64,000 bases of DNA from Stomoxys calcitrans (Eukaryota; Arthropoda; Insecta; Diptera; Muscidae). Every line of letters starts with the position of its first letter. Positions within the stretch are counted from its first letter, which is position 1. The translations under genes and the position numbers were made by a program. The notes beneath the pieces are model-generated. The model saw only the letters and a list, made by a program, of their open reading frames with translations. It searched no databases and was not told the DNA's origin. The stretch spans positions 51,736,946 to 51,800,945 of the forward strand of contig NC_081552.1 in assembly GCF_963082655.1 (NCBI RefSeq), given 5' to 3'. Positions 21,270 through 33,342 of this stretch are shown piece after piece.

Positions 21270-21270
<1 letters not shown>
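19716..21270. other. Upstream region of the commissureless-type gene
   Basis: AT-rich up to about 20790. From 20800 to 21060 base composition is more balanced and no repeat is seen, so this is the likeliest place for a promoter and 5' leader of the gene at 21992. I could not fix a start site: a TCAGT initiator-like motif near 20810 has no convincing downstream element. Open frames such as 20313-20714 have no domain. Confidence 0.35.

Positions 21271-21274
<4 letters not shown>

Positions 21275-21305
<31 letters not shown>
21275..21305 (+). repeat. (TC)n microsatellite
   Basis: About fifteen TC units about 0.7 kb upstream of the start codon at 21992. (GA/TC)n tracts are GAGA-factor type sites in flies; a role here is inference. 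Confidence 0.85.
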
Positions 21306-21312
<7 letters not shown>

Positions 21313-21991
21313 GAATTGTCTTTTATTCTCAACCTGTTACCTTACTAAGGAAATAACTTCACTAGGTGAAGTTAAATTGACTGGGGTGAAAGAAAGAGAG
21401 AAAGAGAATTGAAAATGTCTATGTTAAACTGAGAGCGCTTATATTCATTTCTTATGAGTAAATGTGAGTGAGAGAGAAATTTGCTTTATTTTTGTTTTTT
21501 GTTAAACCATCTGCTTTGATGCCTTTACTAGTTGGTCTGCTGTTGCTGTTGGGAGTGTTAAAATGGGAACGAGTATCTTGTGCATGTGAGAGAGTGAATT
21601 TTTTCAATACTTTACACTTTGGCATAGCAAAGAATGCAACGTGCTTGGCCCAAAGCGAAACTAAACACAAATGCCAGATATTTGAAAACAGTTTGATTCT
21701 AGACACCAGACGGGACGGTCATGTTTTGGGAAAACTAAAAATCGATCAACTAAATTCGAAAATAAGAGCAAAAATTTAAAACGGAGGAAAAAATACGAGA
21801 ATAACGTGACTAAGAAAATAGTAAAAAAAATAGATGGAAAAATAAAAAAAAACAAAAATATAGAAATTGCCAAATCAAAAAATTTTAAATGAGAAAAAAG
21901 TGTTAAAATTTAAAAAAAAAAAAACTAACAACCAAAGTTATAAAAACCAAAAATTTTAACAAATAAACTAAACCCATATACAATTATCAAC

Positions 21992-24900
21992 ATGGCTCCT
22001 TCACTGAATCAGGATTATTCAGAGGACACCACGACCATGAGTCCCATTATAACCACCACCACCATAACTACCGACAGCCTGTACACTTCATCAGCTTCAC
22101 CCACAATTATGGATATGTGGATGTCGCAATTGCAAAAAGATCATCCGGAAATCTCATTTGTTGTCCCCAGTCAACATGATAATCAACACATTGATAATAT
22201 GATGAATTTTAAACGTCTGCTTGAGCAGGTGGGCAATACCGCCTACGATACCTTCTCTGCGGACCATCAACATTCCAGTTTGGTCGACTCTTTGGGTCAA
22301 CCCATAACACATGAGCAAATTTCAAATAGTGCCGTCTTGAATATGGCCGATTTGAAAAATAATGCCATGTCTGGCTTGGAGAGATTTTTTTCTGGTGCCG
22401 ATATGAATTCAATGATAAATTATTTATGGGTTGGTGTGGTCACTTCATTGGTCATCTTGACAGTGATTTTTGTCTTGTTCAGCTGTTATTTCTATCGCAA
22501 GTTTCGTGAATGGAAAAAATGCAGTAAGTATTTTTATTATTTTTCTTTTTTAAATTTTTTTTTTTCAGAATATTAGGGAACTTAACGTGATTAAACAAAA
22601 TATTGTTAAGAATAGGAAAAATACAATAAAATGAGAAGAAAATTAAAAAACAACAAATCCAAAACAAAAAAAATTGAATGACGGAAAAAAGAATAGTGAC
22701 TAAAACTAACAATAAGTACAAAAATTTAAAAAAAAATATAAATAACATAAAATAAAAATAAAGTAAAATAAAAAATAAATCAAATCAAATAAAATAAAAT
22801 AAAATAAAATAAAATAAAATAAAATAAAACAAAATAAAATAAAATAAAACAAAATAAAATAAAAAAAATAAAGTAAAATAATACTTTTTATACACTCCTA
22901 CCACTACTGTGGTACAATTTATTATAACTTAGTGAATTTGTTTGTAACACCCAGAAGGCAGAGAGATAGACCCATTGATAAGTATACCGATCGACTCAGA
23001 GTCACTTTCGGATTCGATTTAGCTATGTCCGTCTGTCCGTGTTAATTTGTGTACTTACTACAGGCCGCAGTTTTCATCCGATCGTCTTTATAAAGCTCTC
23101 ATACATATGTCCGTCCGATTTGCAGTAATAATGCAATAAAATAGTCATTTGTTAACTTATTCTCTAGCAATTCAGCAAGAAGGATTTTGTCTTGACTCTC
23201 GGCATTGCGTGTGAATTTTATAAAAATCGGTTCAGATTTTGATTTAGCTATATATATATTGGGTTGCCCAAAAAGTAATTGCGGATTTTTCATATAGTCG
23301 GCGTTGACAAATTTTTACAACGGCTTGTGACTCTGTAATTTCTTTCTTTCTTCTGTCAGTTATTAGCTGTTACTTTGAGCTTGCTTTAGAAAAAAAGTTT
23401 AAAAAAAGTATATTTGATTAAAGTTCATTCTAAGTTTTATTAAAAATGCATTTACTTTCTTTTAAAAAATCCGCAATTACTTTTTGGGCAACCCGATATT
23501 TTGCCTGATTTGCACTCCTAGAGCCACTGCAAGCGCATTTGTTGACCAATCTTGCCAAAATTTTGCATAACGCATCCCTCGAAAAGTGCCACAATATCAA
23601 TGAAGTTTGGTCGAAATTGGTTCAGATTTGGATATAGCTCCCATATATATGCTCATTAGATTCTAAGAAATATTGCAATAAAGTGGTCATTTGTTAACTG
23701 ATTCTCTCGAAATTTGCCAGGAAGGATTTTCTTATGACTCTTAATATTACTGGTGAGTTTCATAGAAATCGGTTCAGGTGTAGATATAGCTGCCACATAT
23801 GTATATCGCCCGATTTTCATTTTTAGAGTCACTGCAAGCGCATTTATTGACCAACAGTGCCTACCACAATATCTAGGAAGTTTAGATTGTGGTAGAAATC
23901 GCTTCAGATTTGGCTATAGCTCCGATTTGAACTAGTTTAGAAATAATTTGGATTTTGGTCGAAATTCTTTCTAATTTAAGAAAATTTTAGTTTTGACCTG
24001 CATACCTAATGTGGTGAAGGGTAATAAATGGTCGGCTTTGCCCGACTTTAGACCATCCTTAGTTGTTGTTGTTTTTTTTTAATTAAGTAATTAATGTTTT
24101 TCTCTTGTCTTTTCATTTATAAATTTTAATTTTCTATTTTTTGTGTTTATTAAATTTCAAAATTTTAATTTTTTTCGCTTGGCCCTAAATTTTTAAAGCC
24201 TTTCTCCCTTTAAAGTTGAAATTTTGGTGCCCTCAAGCCAAATACTCCCCAAATATCAACAGACACCAACCTCTTTTTTTATGACACTACTCTTTTGATA
24301 TTCTGCTTTATTTTTAGCCATTGTTTTTGTTCTTGTTTATGTTTATTTATGGCTTTGAAAAATAAAATGTTATCTTTATCTTTTAACAACCACTCTCGGT
24401 CTCTCTCCTGTTGGCACAGGCACAGTCTGGAGGCATTTCCAATTAGACTTTCATTTTACAATGTCTATGCCAAAGGCTATTCTGTTGGTGTTAACCAAAT
24501 ATATTGCCTATTTTTAGGGGCAAATTCAACAATAATTTTCAAATTGCAAACGCGCTTAGAAAAAGTCATAAATTGTGAGAGACTGAGCCAAAAAAAGGGA
24601 ATATATATTGTATTAAAAATGGACATGAACGAAAAGAGTCATTCTAAATAGAGCAAAAAAAATAAATAAAACAAATGCCAGTAATCCGCTACACTGAAAT
24701 ACCCTGAACATTTTTTATGAAGGCACAAAAAATTATGAAATTATGTTTTGTTTTTTTTTTTTTAATTATTAATAATAAAAAGCAGGAAATACGATTATTT
24801 GTTATCAAATATAATAACATTAAGGCTTTAAAAGAATGAAAGATTCTTTAATTTTTTGTTAAAGGCAACAGGTGTTTTTCAAACTTCTTTTTTACTTTGT

Positions 24901-27900
24901 TTCTATAACTTTCCTCTAATATTTTTTTTTATGTAGGACACAAAGTTTCCATTTGCCATAAATAATTGATTTATTTTCCTCCCCAAAACTTGGTGTTCGC
25001 TTAGAAGTGTCAAAATCTATCAAATACCAGTTAAGCTAGTACAACTTTAGCCTTCATTTATGAAGTGACTGTGGGGGGCAAAAGGGAGGCCAAATCACGA
25101 TGTTAACTAATTTAGGTTCTTAATTAGTTTAGACTTTAATCAACCTGCTTTGCCAACCAAAGCGCTGTCATTTTGTTGTTAGCAAAAGTAAAACTTTTGC
25201 CTTTCTCCATGTTTATTTTGCCACCTACATAACATTTAACGAAAATTTATTGTTACCCCTGCCCTCGAAACACCAGCTGCCTATCACAGAGGCGCAAGTG
25301 TGAGTGTAAGAAAGGAAATTTGTTTTATGCTGTCTTAACCTAAATAAAACTTTACCATAAATAAATAAATAAGCAAGTTGTAGCATACTTTTAGGCTCTT
25401 CGGCCTAGCTTAAAATATCTTAGATACGACCGCCTAACAATTCACTTCCCATAAACTCCTATGTGAGTGTCTACATGAGTTTGCTGTACTGGCTGGGGTT
25501 TCTACTTAACAGGTAGATTACGGTTTATTTGTAATCAATTAGTTGGGAAATTTTTCTTTCCGTTCTTTCTTTCGCTTTTTTTCTTACCTTGTGTACATAT
25601 TTTATGCCTTTGCCTAAATGTATGCCCCCGAAATATATTGAGTGCTAGATATTTTTGCCTTAATGGCATGCCCGCCTCGAGGCTGGTTCAGTTACCTTCT
25701 TTCTCTGCTTTCTGCTCCCCCCATTTAATTAAGTTGTAAATAATGTAAATGTTTTGTAATAATTTCTTACCTGGCGGCCATAAATTCTTGAAAATGGATA
25801 ACAAATAAGGATAAGGCAAATGGATTTGTGGATATTTGTGGTTTGGCAAGGGAAAGTGAGTGAAAAGATTTATTTAATTTTCCCTATAGTCAAATGCACT
25901 GGCCAAAGTTTACAAGGTTAGCCTTGGGCCATTTGATTTAGGAAATGAGAAAACATGTAGGGGATGTTAACTGAGGTAAAGATTAATGGAAACTCAAGGT
26001 AAAAATGTTGTGAAGGGTAATGACATAAAAAAATCTAAAGAAGTAAAGGCATTTAACATTATTTTCGGCACTATTTTGTTTCTTTCTAAATCTTTCTGAA
26101 AAGTTTAGAGGAAAAAGTCAATTGTACTTTATACTATTACTTTTTCTTAACCATGTCTAAATTAAATTTTCCATCGCTTTCTTTTTTTAAAGTTTTGTTA
26201 ACAAAATTCTTTTTAAAATTAAATATTTTTTAAATTAGCCTGAAAGTATGCTTATTTAAAAAACCTGTAATCTTGTTGTTTAGCGTTCGAAGCCAACTTC
26301 CAACAGATGCAGAGAATCATGTGGATACCATGAGAGTATTGTACTTTGTGTAGACAGAAAGTATGTCATTATACAAAAACACATGCATTGGGAAAAGTGT
26401 AGCAGATAGGCAGATAGACAAATTACGAAATGCGTCCCATAGTGGTTGGTGTGTGTTGCGATCTCTAGCATTCCTTTTCCATTTGCAAAGAAAAATCTCT
26501 GATTATTGAGCTCTTTTCGAAAGAGAAACAAACAAACATTGTAAACTTTACATATTTTTACTATTTAAAAATCCATAAAAATGTCAAAGCTATTTTTTTA
26601 AATTTTAAGAGATTAGAAATAACAAAAAAACAGACTGAATAAATTATTGATTACAAAATTAAAGAAACACGGAATTTTTTGGGGTTTCTAATAATTTATT
26701 GAAAAAATGTTCTGATCCTTTTGTTTTCTTGCTTAAAATTTTAAATCTTAAGAATATCCTTTATACGTAATTCTATAAAAAGAGATGAAAATTAAAGATC
26801 AATATACATTTTTTGATAAGTTAAAAAATATACACAGTTGTGTAGGCAAATTCAAAATTTGTCGGAATTCTTAGAGAAGAAGCCTTAAGATAGGCAAAAA
26901 ATTTTGTTTCTGACAAAATTAAATGGTAGGCTTTTTTACATTTTCCTTTATTTTTTATGTTAAACTTATTTACTATCTTATTTTACTCTGTTTGGGTATT
27001 GCTGACCTGTTTTAAAATTTCTGCTATTTTGTTGTAAGGTATCGGCTGTAATGTTTTCCTATTTCTTTATCTCCAATATTTCGGTATACTCCGTCTGCAA
27101 TTTTCAAGGATAATAAAGTTTTACATTTTTCAATTATTTTATTTTATTTTATTTTATTTTTTTATTTTAATTTATTTTATTTCATTTCATTTCATTTCAT
27201 TTTATTTTATTATATTTTATTTTATTTTATTTTATTTTATTTTATTTTATTTTATTTTATTTTATTTTATTATATTTTTTTTATTTTATTTTATTTTATT
27301 TCATTTTATTTCATTTTATTTTATTTTATTTTATTTTATTTTATTTTATTTTATTTTATTTTATTTTATTTTATTTTATTTTATTTTATTTTATTTTATT
27401 TTATTTTATTTTATTTTATTTTATTTTATTTCATTTTATTTTATTTTATTTTATTTTATTTTATTTTATTTTATTTTATTTTATTTTATTTTATTTTATT
27501 TCATTTTATTTTATTTTATTTTATTTTATTTTATTTTGTTTTATTTTATTTTATTTTGTTTTATTTTATTTTTTTTATTTTATTTTATTTTATTTTATTT
27601 TATTTTATTTTATTTTATTTTATTTTATTTTATTTTATTTTATTTAATTTTATTATATTTTATATTATTTTATTTTATATTATTTTGTTTTGTTTTATTA
27701 TAATATCTTATTATTTTATTTTACCTTATTAATCGGTTTTTGTTTAATGTTTTTTGAATTTATTAAATTTTTTATTATTATTTTGTTTGAAATAATCTGA
27801 ACACTAAGCTTTTATTTTGGATTTAAAGTTTACATTCTTACAATAGCATGAAAATCTGCACGGACCTATTTTGATGGAATTCCATAAATTCATTATTTAG

Positions 27901-28709
27901 AGCATTACATTTTTATACCCACCACCGAAGGATGGGGGCATATTCATTTTGTCATTCCGTTTGCAACACATCGAAATATCCATTTCCGATTTTTCCGAAT
28001 TTTTACCAGCATTTTGTTTAATTGGTTTACTTTTTCGCTTTTGATGACCTACTTTTTTTAAGTTATTTTTATAGTAATTTTCTCTTCTTCCTTTTCTCTC
28101 TTCCTTGCAGATAAAGACATTCGCGCCCACTTGAACAATGACATGTATCCTGGCACCATTGTGCCTTGTGATCCTTCATCAAACCCTGAAGCTGCTTATT
28201 ACCAAATGGATATGCCACCACCACCTTGTTACACCATTGCCACTGGCCTGCCCACATACGATGAGGCTTTGCATCACCATCAACAGCATTTTGCCTTTGG
28301 CATGAAATTCATTTATCCCACGCTCGCTGCTGTGCACCATCAGGCCACAAATTTGATGAGCTCCTGGGAAAAATACGATATGCAAAACACCAAGGACCAA
28401 GGCAAGGCATCCACAGCATCTTCAGCGGCTGCAGTCATTGGTGCCAAGAGTTCCCCCAGCAAACAAGTAGGAGGAAAATCATCAAAATGTAAATTATCGC
28501 AAACCTCGGATGGCGCTTCAGAATCGGCCAGTGAATTGCTGCTGCCACCACCCTCCTATGATGTGGCAGCTGCCTCCATGGCATTTTTGGCGCCCGAGGA
28601 ATTCTCACAAGGATGTGACAATGTTAGCATTGTTATGCCCTTCAACAAGGATGCAACAAGGACATTGGATACAGCCTCCGGCGACTTAACAGACGTTATC
28701 GCTGTGTGA
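21992..28709 (+). CDS. comm: Commissureless-type Robo-sorting membrane protein (two exons)
   Basis: Coding exons 21992-22523 and 28111-28709 join to a 376-aa protein. The donor is GTAAGT at 22524; the acceptor at 28110 follows a strong pyrimidine tract. The join restores the frame at codon 178 (A|AT, Asn). The start has a good fly context (CAACATGG). The N-terminal 143 residues lack an obvious signal peptide. A single transmembrane segment spans about 144-167 and ends in basic YRKFREWKK, giving a lumenal N-terminus and cytoplasmic tail. The tail has PPCY (215-218), LPTY (224-227, in LPTYDEAL) and PPSY (314-317), WW-domain ligands of the Nedd4 class. Drosophila Comm is about 370 aa with the same layout: it diverts the axon guidance receptor Robo to endosomes so commissural axons can cross the midline, and it acts at the neuromuscular junction. 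Comm family membership is strong; comm versus its paralogue comm2 is not settled from one copy. Confidence 0.8.
22741..22890 (+). repeat. (AAAAT)n pentanucleotide tract
   Basis: Imperfect AAAAT/AAATA repeats over about 150 bp, with a few C substitutions. It is the reverse complement of the longer tract at 27131-27735 in the same intron. Confidence 0.9.
22887..24068 (+). mobile_element. Family C 153-bp-repeat element (in the comm intron)
   Basis: The left end has 'tactgtggtac', then 'cgatttagctatgtccgtct' and a short GTCY run. Units of about 150 bp follow ('ttggatatagctcccatata', 'cattt.ttgac.aatcttgcc'). The right end has 'gtggtgaagggta', the hairpin GTCGGCTTTGCCCGAC and a T-rich end. The plan matches family A although the sequence differs. 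A MITE interrupts it at 23259-23496. Confidence 0.75.
23259..23496. mobile_element. Tc1/mariner-type MITE, ~238 bp (copy 2)
   Basis: Same family as 2742-2977, with the interior reversed. The termini TTGGGTTGCCCAAAAAGTAA and its inverse are flanked by TA at 23257-23258 and 23497-23498. It lies inside the family C element and is therefore younger than it. Confidence 0.85.
24069..27120 (+). other. Intronic sequence with no recognised repeats
   Basis: No element, RNA gene or coding exon was recognised. The frame at 24295-24651 lacks domain or splice support. Scarcity of repeats over 3 kb in such a dense window could mean intronic control DNA is being kept clear; that is inference. Confidence 0.35.
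27131..27735 (+). repeat. (TTTTA)n pentanucleotide tract, ~600 bp
   Basis: More than 100 units of TTTTA with sparse C, G and one-base length variants. It is complementary to the AAAAT tract at 22741-22890. It ends about 375 bases before the exon 2 acceptor. Confidence 0.95.
27911..28005 (+). repeat. Family B element left-end fragment
   Basis: 'tttttatacccaccaccgaa' followed by 'gatgggggcatattcatttt' and 'ttgcaacacatcgaaatat' is the family B left end, also seen at 35651 and 30011. The element is cut off after this point, about 100 bp before exon 2. Confidence 0.7.
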
Positions 28710-29155
28710 TTATCCTGTTAAGAAGAGCCTTAAATGCGAAAAAAGAGTTCCCTCCACTGTCCAAGCATGATTTGGGAAAATTTGTATATAAGGAGATTGT
28801 GTAAATACCAAAACCAAAATTAATTTTGGAAACACTAGTTTTAAACATTTATAATTTTTTTAATTAATTTTTTTTGAGATTCTTGTAAAAAATTGTTAAA
28901 TGTTTTTTTCCTCTCTAAAATAGTTTTTGTAAATTTTTTGTTTATGTTTCCAATGGTTTATTTTTGTAAACACCTGTAAGACTGAATAGTTTATTTGAAT
29001 TTTGTTTTAATTTTAAGTTATTTAAAAATTATCCTAAGAATTGATCTGGTAGCAAGTAGTTTAGAAAATTTTTAAGTTTTAGATGTAGAAATTAAAAAAA
29101 AAAAAACAAGAAAGAAAAAAACCTAAACAAAAAAGTCAACAACAAAAAATAAAAT
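28710..29155 (+). other. Probable 3' UTR of the commissureless-type gene
   Basis: AT-rich sequence after the TGA at 28707-28709. A possible polyadenylation signal AATAAA lies at 29148-29153, so the mRNA could end shortly after; other A-rich signals occur further on. The transcript end is inference. Confidence 0.4.
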
Positions 29156-30010
29156 TGAAAAAAATTTACAATATTTAAATTTTATATTTGTTTTAATTTG
29201 TTTTAATTTTTTTTTTAGTTTCTTATAATTTTTTTTCACAAAAAGTAAACAAGGCAAACCACCCACACTTTTTATAACATAACCGCGGTTAATTCAAAAT
29301 ATAAAATTTTGAATTTTACTCAATTCAATTCAACTCACCTCACTTAACCCCTAAACTCAATACACCTCATATCATATCGCCTCACCTCCATTATCGGTTT
29401 CACCTAACATAAATACCTAAAAACATTCCAACATCAACTCTAAAAAACACACATTGCTCAGCACATGTTACAAAATAATTTTTCGGTTTGTTTGTTATTT
29501 TTTAATCCTTTCAAAAACAAACTACAGCACAAAGTGTTAAAGCATTTCTCTAAAATAATCCATTTAATAAATACAAAGAAAACAGATTTTATCAACAAAT
29601 ATTTAAGAGATGAGCAAAAATTGTGAATGAAAAATATAAGAATAAAATTGAATTTCTAATTGAAATGGTACCAAAGCCTTCGTCTTTGAATCACAAGGAA
29701 TAGTATAAAATATCCCTAAAGTATGATTTACTTTTGATGGGTAAATATATCCGAATAGTGTGCTTTCTTTTGAATATTTAATAATATTGATCCCAGAAGT
29801 ATGCTTGGTTAATGTCACACATGTTGGACCATTTTAATATGAGGTTGTGACAACTGCGTTAAATTTAAGGCGTGCGATACGTTAAAAATGCCCCATTAAA
29901 AATATTTTTGCGAAATTATTGAATTTTGCAAAAAATGTATGCTGAAGCCTTATTTTGTTATGTTTTTTTGTTTAAAATTTATTGGTTCTCAATTATTCGA
30001 ATTTATATCT
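29156..30010. other. Intergenic sequence, nothing recognised
   Basis: AT-rich with no repeat family and no credible frame. Confidence 0.4.
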
Positions 30011-31037
30011 TTTATACCCACCACCATAGGATGGGGATACACTAATCTAGCCATTCCGTTTGCAACACCTCGAAATATTCGTCTAAGACCCCATAAAGTT
30101 TACATATTCTTGATCGTTTCAACGTTCTGAGTCGATCTAGCCATGTCCGTCTGTCAAAATCATGATAGCGGCCGAACATGTAAAGCTAGCCGCTTGAAAT
30201 TTTGCACAGGTACTTAATATTGATGTAGGTCGTTGGGGATTGAAAATGGGCCGTATTGGTTTAGATTTAGATGTAGCTCCCATATAAACCGATTTTATTA
30301 GGAGATCGGTCTATATGGCAGTTATATCTAAATATAGTTCGATCTCAAGAATATTTGGGTCAGATGTTGGTAGGCCTTAAACTACTCACTGTTTTAAATT
30401 TTAGCAAAGTCGGATAAAAAATAAAGCTTTTATGGGCTTCAGCTATATCTAAACAAAGTCCGATCCAAACCATATTAAGGTCAGATGTAGGGAGGCTTAA
30501 AATAACTCACTGATTAAAATTTCAGCGAAATTGGGCAATGAATAAAGCTTTTATGGGCTTTAGACCTTTTATCGGCAGATCGGTCTATATGGCAGATATA
30601 TCCAAATATAGTCCGATCTGAACCATATTTGGGTCAGATGATGGGAGGCCTAAACTGTTTAAAATTTCAGCAAAATCGGATGAAAAATGAAATTTTTATG
30701 GGCGTTAGACCCTTTATCGGAAAATCGGTCTATATAGCAATTATATCCAAATATGGTCCGATTTGGCCCGTCCAAGAACTTAACCAGCGTGCATCAAAAA
30801 TACGTATCTTTACCAAATTTCAGCTCAATGTCTCAACTTTTGAAGCCGGTAGAGTGATGACAACAGACGGACGGACAGACGGATAGGCGGATAGACACAC
30901 GGACAACGTTTAATCATCTTAGAATTTTACGACGATCCGAAGTATATATACTTTGAAGTGTCGGAAATTGATATTTTGATGTGTTGCAAACGGAATGACT
31001 AAATGAATATACCCCCTATCCTACGGTGGTGGGTATA
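30011..31037. mobile_element. Family B element with two inverted left ends (fold-back form)
   Basis: The left terminus 'tatacccaccaccatagg' with core and GTCYGTC faces an inverted, diverged copy of the same end at about 30850-31036: GACGG run, 'gtatatatac', 'gtgttgcaaacggaatgac', then 'ggtggtgggtata'. Between them are about four units of ~150 bp in minus orientation ('gatcggtctatatggcag'). Ordinary copies have a left end on one side and a GC hairpin end on the other. No coding frame. Confidence 0.7.
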
Positions 31038-31650
31038 CAAATAATTTTGTTCGCCCAATGACATGAATATGAAGCTCATTATGGATCAAAAAATCCGCTT
31101 TATGAATATGACGTGCGTTTTAAACATTATATGAAAAAAATCCTAAATGTATGCAATGTTTTAACAGAACAATACTACTTAGACAAAAAGTATGCTTTGA
31201 TTTATGTCATGCAAATAGGTTATGACAGATTGATATTAAAATTTTTCATTATAAAGTAAGCAAATCTGGGAGCACGAATATTAAGTCTTATTTTAGGAAT
31301 TTCATATGTACTAAAGTACCTAAGAGTGTGCTATTCAATTGTGGATACAAACTGCGTTACTTTTAACACATTAACGCCTGAATCCCTTGTCCGATTTTGA
31401 TTGAAGTAGTTATTTTCTTAAAATTTTTTAAACTTTTTTTTATTTAAAAAAAATAACAATTTAATTTTCAAAATTTTTTGAAAAGTAACTTCTCTGTTTT
31501 TACAACAAAAAATTAATTTTATTAATATTTTAATACAATTTAGCGAATAAGAGAAGATTTTATTGACTTTGACAAAAAAACGCACCTGCTATCGATAGTA
31601 GTTGGCCTATAGCCATAAATTTATTTTTATATCCTACTCCTACTCCAGTT
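31038..31650. other. Intergenic sequence, nothing recognised
   Basis: AT-rich DNA with no repeat, RNA gene or frame that I could support. Confidence 0.4.
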
Positions 31651-31695
31651 TGCCCCTGTTTCTTAGGGGAATGTTCATGGGCAATATTTGCATTT
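31651..31695 (+). mobile_element. SINE tail fragment
   Basis: 'gtttgcccctgtttctta' followed by 'ggaatgttcatgg' and 'tttgcattt' match the 3' end of the SINE at 17666-17850. Confidence 0.5.
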
Positions 31696-31696
31696 T

Positions 31697-33342
31697 TACT
31701 CCACTACTGTGGTACAGGGTATTATTTATTTGTAGCACACAGAAGGTAGAGAGATAGATAGATAGATGATAAGTATACGGATAGACTCAGATTCACTTTC
31801 AGATTCGATTTAGCTATGTCCGTCTGTCTGTCCATGTTAATTTGTGTTCAAGGTACAGATCGCAATTTTCATCCGATAGTCTTCAAATTTGGCGTAAGCA
31901 TTTTCTGGGGCCTAGAGACGAACTGAATTGAAATTGGAAAAAATCGGTTCAGACTTGGATATAGCTCCCATATATATGTTCGTCCGATTCGGGGTAAAAT
32001 TGCAATTATAGCGTGATTTGGAAACCTATTCGCACGAAATTTTGCACGAAGGGATCTCTTAAAAGTCTCGAGATTGTTGGAGAATTTCACAGAAATCAGC
32101 TTAGATTTAGATATAGCTCCCATATATATGTAGGTTTGAACTTAAATTGCAATTATATCGTCATTTTTAAATCGATTCTTACAAAATTTTGCACTAAATA
32201 TTCTTTTATAAGTCTCGACACTATTGGAAAATTTCATAGAAATCGTTTCAGATTTAGATATATGTGTCTCATGTATATATTCGTCTGATTTGGACTAAAA
32301 TAACAATTTTAACGTCATTTATAAACCGATTCTCACGACAATTGGCACAAATTGGCCAATTGGCACAATTCACTTGTGACTCCCGGTACTGCTATAGAAT
32401 TTCATAGAAATCGGTCCAGATTTAGATATAGCTCCCATAAATGCATCTCCCGATTTTCACTTTTAAGGGGAGCTGTATCAGGCTATAGACTGATTTAGAC
32501 CATATTTGACATGTATATTAAGGGAAATGGGGGATGCCGTTGTACAAAATTTGAGCCAAATCGGACAATAATTGCGCCTTCTAGAGGCTTAAGAAGATCC
32601 CAGATCGGTTTATATGGTTACAGACCGAATTAAACGATACTTAAAACAGATTTTGGAAGTCATGACTAAATACTTCATGCAAAATTTCAGCCAAATCGGA
32701 TAGGAATTGCTCCTTCTGGATGCTCAAGAAGTCAAGACCCAAGATCGGTTTATATAACAGCTATATCAGGTTATTGACAGATTTTAACCATACTTAGCAC
32801 TTTTATTTGAAATCATAACAAAACACCTCATGCAAAAGTTCACTCAAATTGGACAAGGCTCTAGAAGTCAAGACCCAGATCGGTATATATGGCATCTATA
32901 TCAAAACATGGACCGATGACCTACACTAATAAGAAGTATTCGTGCAAAATTTTAAGCGGCTAGCTTTACTCCTTTGAAAGTTAGCGTGCTTTCGACAGAT
33001 AGACGGACGGACCTACAGACGGCCGGACATGGCTAGATCGACTTTATCGAGGAGTTACAAACGGATTGACTGGATTGGTACACACCCATCCTATAGTGGT
33101 TAGTATGACAAATTTCAAAATTTTTGGGAGTGAAATTGCTGCCTATGCCTGTCTGTCTGTTCGTCCATGTTAATTTTAATTTTCATCCGATTGGTACAGG
33201 GCCTAAAGACAAAGCCTAGGCCTAGAGACAAAGGCCTAGGTCTAGGGACAAAGCAAATTGAAATTGGAAAAAATCGGTTCAGATTTGGATATAATTCCCA
33301 TATATATGTTCGTCCGATTTACAGTAATAATGCAATAAAAAA
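31697..33342 (+). mobile_element. Family C element, left part, with an embedded family A fragment
   Basis: The left end 'ccactactgtggtacagggt' is followed by a GATA-type run, the core 'cgatttagctatgtccgtct' and family C units ('cggttcaga.ttggatatagc'). A minus-orientation family A piece sits at about 32466-33108, ending in a GACGG run and a degraded left end. Family C sequence returns at 33130 and is broken again at 33342 by a complete family A element. It resumes at 34834 and ends near 35545. Confidence 0.6.

Larger units (their letters stand above)
22524..28110 (+). other. Intron of the commissureless-type gene (5587 bp)
   Basis: Bounded by GTAAGT and TTCCTTGCAG. It contains an AAAAT-type tract (22741-22890), a family C repeat element (22887-24068) with a nested MITE (23259-23496), a 3-kb stretch with no recognised repeat (24069-27120), a very long TTTTA-type tract (27131-27735) and a family B left end (27911-28005). 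Confidence 0.85.

Noticed and set aside
24295..24651. A 118-aa frame as an extra exon or intron-nested gene
   Set aside because: No domain, no splice signals fitting the comm frame, Cys/Phe/Ser-rich composition of AT-rich DNA.
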